This document shows, one piece after another, positions 22,275-24,611 of a DNA stretch of 24,611 nt. The stretch comes from Elusimicrobia bacterium UBA4817. Its GTDB lineage: Bacteria; Elusimicrobiota; UBA8919. The DNA lies in the NCBI GenBank assembly GCA_002402375.1, contig DHFT01000027.1:1-24611 (forward strand), given 5' to 3'. The notes beneath the pieces were generated by a model. That model was not told the origin of the DNA, searched no databases, and saw only the letters and a program-made list of their open reading frames with translations. Both the position numbers and the translations under genes were made by a program. Position 1 is the stretch's first letter, and the number at the start of each line of letters is the position of its first letter.

Positions 22275-22482
22275 TTTGTTTGTCTTGTGTGTAATTTTTT
22301 ATTTCTTTGAATACGGAATAAATCCCGCTTGCCATACCTATCGCCGTAAAAATTATCGTAAATACGGGATGCGTCTTAAAAATCTTATCAAGAAAGACAC
22401 CGATGCCGAGCCCGACGACAATTGACAGAAGAAAAATAAATCCAAAAGATGCAGCGGAGAAAAGATTATAGATATTTTTCAT
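22255..22482 (-). CDS. AtpZ-like small membrane subunit of the ATP synthase operon
   Basis: 75 residues with two predicted membrane helices (about 8-29 and 39-58; FGFIFLLSIVVGLGIGVFLDKIF, and FTIIFTAIGMASGIYSVFKE). This is the ATPase_gene1/AtpZ type found first in many atp operons, where with AtpI it has been linked to assembly or divalent-cation transport. The gene lies 10 nt after the CsgG-like gene, so the atp genes may be read through from the lipoprotein genes. The last residues KCSPRL and the TAG stop come from the dispersed palindrome, so the original C-terminus may have been altered. Confidence 0.85.
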   Translation of the reverse strand: MKNIYNLFSAASFGFIFLLSIVVGLGIGVFLDKIFKTHPVFTIIFTAIGMASGIYSVFKEIKNYTQDKQKCSPRL

Positions 22483-22492
22483 CCAACATTTG

Positions 22493-23452
22493 TTATCTTA
22501 CAAGACGGCAAAGTGCACCACGAGTAGGTCTTGAACCGCTTACAACTTTTGCTGTAGAACCGTTTTCACCGAAATAATCAACTACTTCCAACTCTCCGAC
22601 TTTCTCTTCGGTTCTGCCTATAACCAGTCCGGTATCCGGACTTTTTATTTCTTTTCCCTGATTATATACAACCAGTTTTGTGCCGAGTTTCAGATTTGAT
22701 TCTTTTCCGGCATCCAAATAAATATTATTTTCATCAACCTCGGCAACCCGGCAGGACCATGGGCGGGCATTGACCTGATAAACAATGTTGTCAACAAACT
22801 TTGCAATTGCTGCACGGAGCGATTCACCTTCCAGCGTTTCGTCATAACCGCCTTTGGTCCCCATTCCCAGAAATGAGCCCTTGGATGATTTTGCAACACC
22901 TTTTCCCGAATCAATATAAAGTATTTTTCCCGTCTCAACTTCAATCACTCTGATATCAACGGTGCACTCGGCGACTTGCTGTTTTGATTGCGTTAAAAGA
23001 TAGTCCGAACCGCCTGTTTTTACACCAAACTGAGAGACGACACCGACAACAATTGCATCAAGTCCTAAAATTTTCCCGACCTGTGAGACGGTATTTGCAT
23101 CAATCATACCTGTCGTTTGTAGTTTCTGCTCTTCCATAACCTTGTCTAATTTCGCCCGTTCAATTAAAATGAATTTTTGCGATTTGCCGAGTTCCGTCAA
23201 TAAGACGTCCGATGCCGCCGTTCCAAGTCGTCTCTGTCCGTAAGCCGTTTTATTTTCAAACTCAACAACGGATATTTTTTTCTTCGGCGGAATAAAGACC
23301 TCTTTCGGTTTTTCAATAGTAACCGCCTGTTTTTTCTTTACGGTTGTTGAAGGAGCACACCCGGTAAAGAAAGGTAAAAGGTAAAAGGTAAAAGGTAAAA
23401 GGTAAAACCACTTCCCACTTCCCACTTCCTGCTTCCTGCTTCCTGCTTTCAT
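22493..23452 (-). CDS. CsgG-like outer-membrane lipoprotein
   Basis: 319 residues. A signal peptide ends in the lipobox FFTGC (Cys32), followed by a CsgG-type domain: KKKISVVEFENKTAY, LGTAASDVLLTELGKSQKFI, LIERAKLDKVMEEQKLQTTG, VGKILGLDAIVVGVVSQFG, TVDIRVIEVETGKI. A C-terminal extension (about 230-319) ends in a small beta domain. CsgG forms the curli secretion pore; broader relatives are common lipoproteins without curli, and no csgA/B/E/F is visible, so the cargo is unknown. The start has GGAGG 6 nt upstream. The whole signal peptide is encoded by two back-to-back heptamer arrays. It follows the DUF799-like gene by 2 nt. Confidence 0.87.
   Translation of the reverse strand: MKAGSRKQEVGSGKWFYLLPFTFYLLPFFTGCAPSTTVKKKQAVTIEKPKEVFIPPKKKISVVEFENKTAYGQRRLGTAASDVLLTELGKSQKFILIERAKLDKVMEEQKLQTTGMIDANTVSQVGKILGLDAIVVGVVSQFGVKTGGSDYLLTQSKQQVAECTVDIRVIEVETGKILYIDSGKGVAKSSKGSFLGMGTKGGYDETLEGESLRAAIAKFVDNIVYQVNARPWSCRVAEVDENNIYLDAGKESNLKLGTKLVVYNQGKEIKSPDTGLVIGRTEEKVGELEVVDYFGENGSTAKVVSGSRPTRGALCRLVR
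23363..23449 (-). repeat. Two adjacent heptamer arrays encoding the CsgG-like signal peptide
   Basis: In the coding sense GGAAGCA twice then GGAAGTG three times (23449-23409) encodes the basic n-region GSRKQEVGSGKW. TTTTACC about five times with end variants (23408-23363) encodes the hydrophobic core FYLLPFTFYLLPFF. The lipobox TGC follows immediately. Confidence 0.97.
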
Positions 23453-23454
23453 CC

Positions 23455-24099
23455 CTACCTCCTCGGGAGCGTCATAATTGACAAATTAACAACCCTGTTT
23501 GATTCTTCTTTCAACGGCGACCGCAGTGCTTTATCTATTGTTTTATCTATGAGTTGCCTTGCAAACGCTCTGCCAATATCTTTTGTTTCAATCCTTTTTG
23601 TTGACGATTTCCGTTCATCTTCCCACAAAAGTTTTTCGTTCTTTGAATCAAACAACTTAAAATTCGCCTGAACGGTTCGTGCATAATAAAATCCGAGCGT
23701 TGTGTACTTAAACTCAATTACATCACCGTAAATAAGTCCGTCAACATTAAGTAATTCTGCGAGTTCCTTTGGGGTTGTCGTCGGCAACTGCCCCCCGTCG
23801 GTTATACCAATTTCCCGCAGTTTAGTATCTATTTCTTTTAATGAAATCGTGTCATAACCGACAACATTCAACCTTTTATTAAACAGATATCTTAATAAAA
23901 CAGGCGCATCCAAGTCAACCGACTGATTATTAAACGGAAGCACTGCAATTTTTTCCGGCGGCGAATAATTTTCAATAAGATATTTTGCTTTTGGAACACA
24001 CCCTATAAAAGCAGTAAGTAGTAAGTAGTAAGCAGTAAGCAGTAAAACCAAACTTTTAAAAACACTTCCCACTTCCCACTTCCCATTTCCTGTTTGCAT
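23455..24099 (-). CDS. GNA1162/DUF799-like lipoprotein
   Basis: 214 residues from ATG 24099. The signal peptide ends in FIGC (Cys34); the mature part (PPEKIAVLPFNNQSVDLDAP, RYLFNKRLNVVGYDTISLKE, LAELLNVDGLIYGDVIEF, YYARTVQANFKLFDSKNEKL) matches the GNA1162/DUF799 family of outer-membrane lipoproteins, whose fold resembles the TolB N-terminal domain and which often sit beside CsgG-like genes. The frame opens at 24123, but ATG 24099 lies 1 nt after the ilvH stop and leaves a normal lipoprotein signal. Both the n-region and the h-region are heptamer-encoded, as in the next gene. Confidence 0.83.
   Translation of the reverse strand: MQTGNGKWEVGSVFKSLVLLLTAYYLLLTAFIGCVPKAKYLIENYSPPEKIAVLPFNNQSVDLDAPVLLRYLFNKRLNVVGYDTISLKEIDTKLREIGITDGGQLPTTTPKELAELLNVDGLIYGDVIEFKYTTLGFYYARTVQANFKLFDSKNEKLLWEDERKSSTKRIETKDIGRAFARQLIDKTIDKALRSPLKEESNRVVNLSIMTLPRR
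24011..24093 (-). repeat. Two heptamer arrays encoding the DUF799-like signal peptide
   Basis: In the coding sense GGAAATG, GGAAGTG, GGAAGTG (24093-24063) encodes the n-region GNGKWEVGS. GCTTACT twice and ACTTACT twice with variants (24047-24011) encodes LLLTAYYLLLTA. A 15-bp non-repeat spacer separates them. The order and unit types parallel the CsgG-like signal peptide. Confidence 0.95.
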
Positions 24100-24100
24100 C

Positions 24101-24577
24101 CTATCCGCCGCGGGCCATTGCAATAATGCCGGTTCTTGCCATTTCTTTTATTCCGAACGGTTTCAACATACTGATAAGTGCCTGTATTTTATCTTCATCT
24201 CCCGTCATTTCAATTATGACGGTATTTGATGCAACATCAATGATTTTTGCACGGAAAATATCAACAATCTGCAAAATCTCGGCTCTTACGGCCTTGTCGG
24301 CTCTTACCTTGAGCAAAATCAAATCCCGTTCAAGATGTGCGACATTTAGAAAATCGCTGACCTTAATTACATCAATCAATTTGTTGAGTTGTTTCTTGAC
24401 CTGCTCTAAAATTGCCTCATCACCCGCGACGACAATGGTCATTCGGGAAACGGTCGGGTCATCCGTTTCACCGACGGCAAGCGAATCAATATTGTAACCG
24501 CGGGCGGCAAAAAGCGTAGAAATTCTGGTTAAGACACCCGGCTTATTTTCAACCAAAACAGAAATCGTGTGTTTCAT
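24101..24577 (-). CDS. ilvH: Acetolactate synthase small (regulatory) subunit
   Basis: 158 residues, a full-length small subunit. It binds branched-chain amino acids and controls the IlvB/IlvI catalytic subunit in valine, leucine and isoleucine synthesis. The N-terminal ACT domain (ISVLVENKPGVLTRISTLFA, RGYNIDSLAVGETDD) and the C-terminal domain (LILLKVRADKAVRAEILQIV, MTGDEDKIQALISMLKPFGI) are intact. GGAGG precedes the ATG by 5 nt. The catalytic subunit gene is expected just beyond the right edge of the window. Confidence 0.96.
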   Translation of the reverse strand: MKHTISVLVENKPGVLTRISTLFAARGYNIDSLAVGETDDPTVSRMTIVVAGDEAILEQVKKQLNKLIDVIKVSDFLNVAHLERDLILLKVRADKAVRAEILQIVDIFRAKIIDVASNTVIIEMTGDEDKIQALISMLKPFGIKEMARTGIIAMARGG

Positions 24578-24611
24578 TTTACCTCCATTTAGGGTCTGCT
24601 GAAAAATATTT

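Noticed and set aside
22493..23452. Curli secretion system
   Set aside because: Only a CsgG-like lipoprotein and a DUF799-like partner are present; no csgA, csgB, csgE or csgF homologue is seen, and CsgG relatives are common without curli.

Overview
This is a 24.6 kb A+T-rich stretch of a diderm (LPS-type outer membrane) bacterial chromosome. Every convincing gene lies on the minus strand. The contents (complete F1Fo ATP synthase operon, trpBA-accD-folC, uvrB, an LptD-like protein, CsgG- and GNA1162-like lipoproteins, pseudopilins, stand-alone 23S-IVP four-helix-bundle ORFs) and the load of short repeats resemble genomes of uncultivated groundwater or sediment phyla such as Omnitrophota- or Elusimicrobiota-like lineages. 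That placement is inference; no marker here fixes the taxon.

Layout in transcription order (high to low coordinates): ilvH; two outer-membrane lipoprotein genes (GNA1162/DUF799-like, CsgG-like); the ATP synthase operon atpZ-atpI-atpB-E-F-H-A-G-D-C; an intergenic stretch with a structured segment and a terminator; trpB-trpA-accD-folC, with trpB probably leaderless behind a near-consensus promoter; a ROK-family sugar kinase; an LptD/OstA-like protein; a type IV pilin-like cluster (giant PilV-like protein, PilW-like, PilX-like) broken up by two four-helix-bundle (23S intervening-sequence protein) ORFs, one carrying a nonsense mutation; and uvrB.

The most striking thing is not one gene but the invasion of genes by short repeats. 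(1) Tandem heptanucleotide arrays (units such as TTACTAC, TTTTACC, GGAAGTG, TTACTCG, GATTACC) occur throughout. Because 7 is not a multiple of 3, a stop-free heptamer array reads as the same cyclic 7-residue peptide in all three frames. Arrays or array-like repeats make up, or overlap, the N-terminal export or prepilin leader of every exported protein in the window: the two lipoproteins, LptD-like, PilV-, PilW- and PilX-like, and (with a different repeat) AtpE. (2) A 75-80 bp composite heptamer cassette is inserted twice, in frame, in uvrB. (3) A separate dispersed repeat of about 70 bp is inserted in frame in folC and lies again between atpH and atpA. (4) A CCCCCGACT/AGTCGGGGG palindrome is read through in atpD but ends atpZ, through one base difference. 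(5) Heptamer arrays that contain TAA lie at gene 3' ends and supply stop codons (atpA, trpA, folC). Together these suggest a repeat family that actively shapes protein termini and surface loops, with possible phase-variation consequences.

No tRNA, rRNA, CRISPR array or intact transposase gene was seen.
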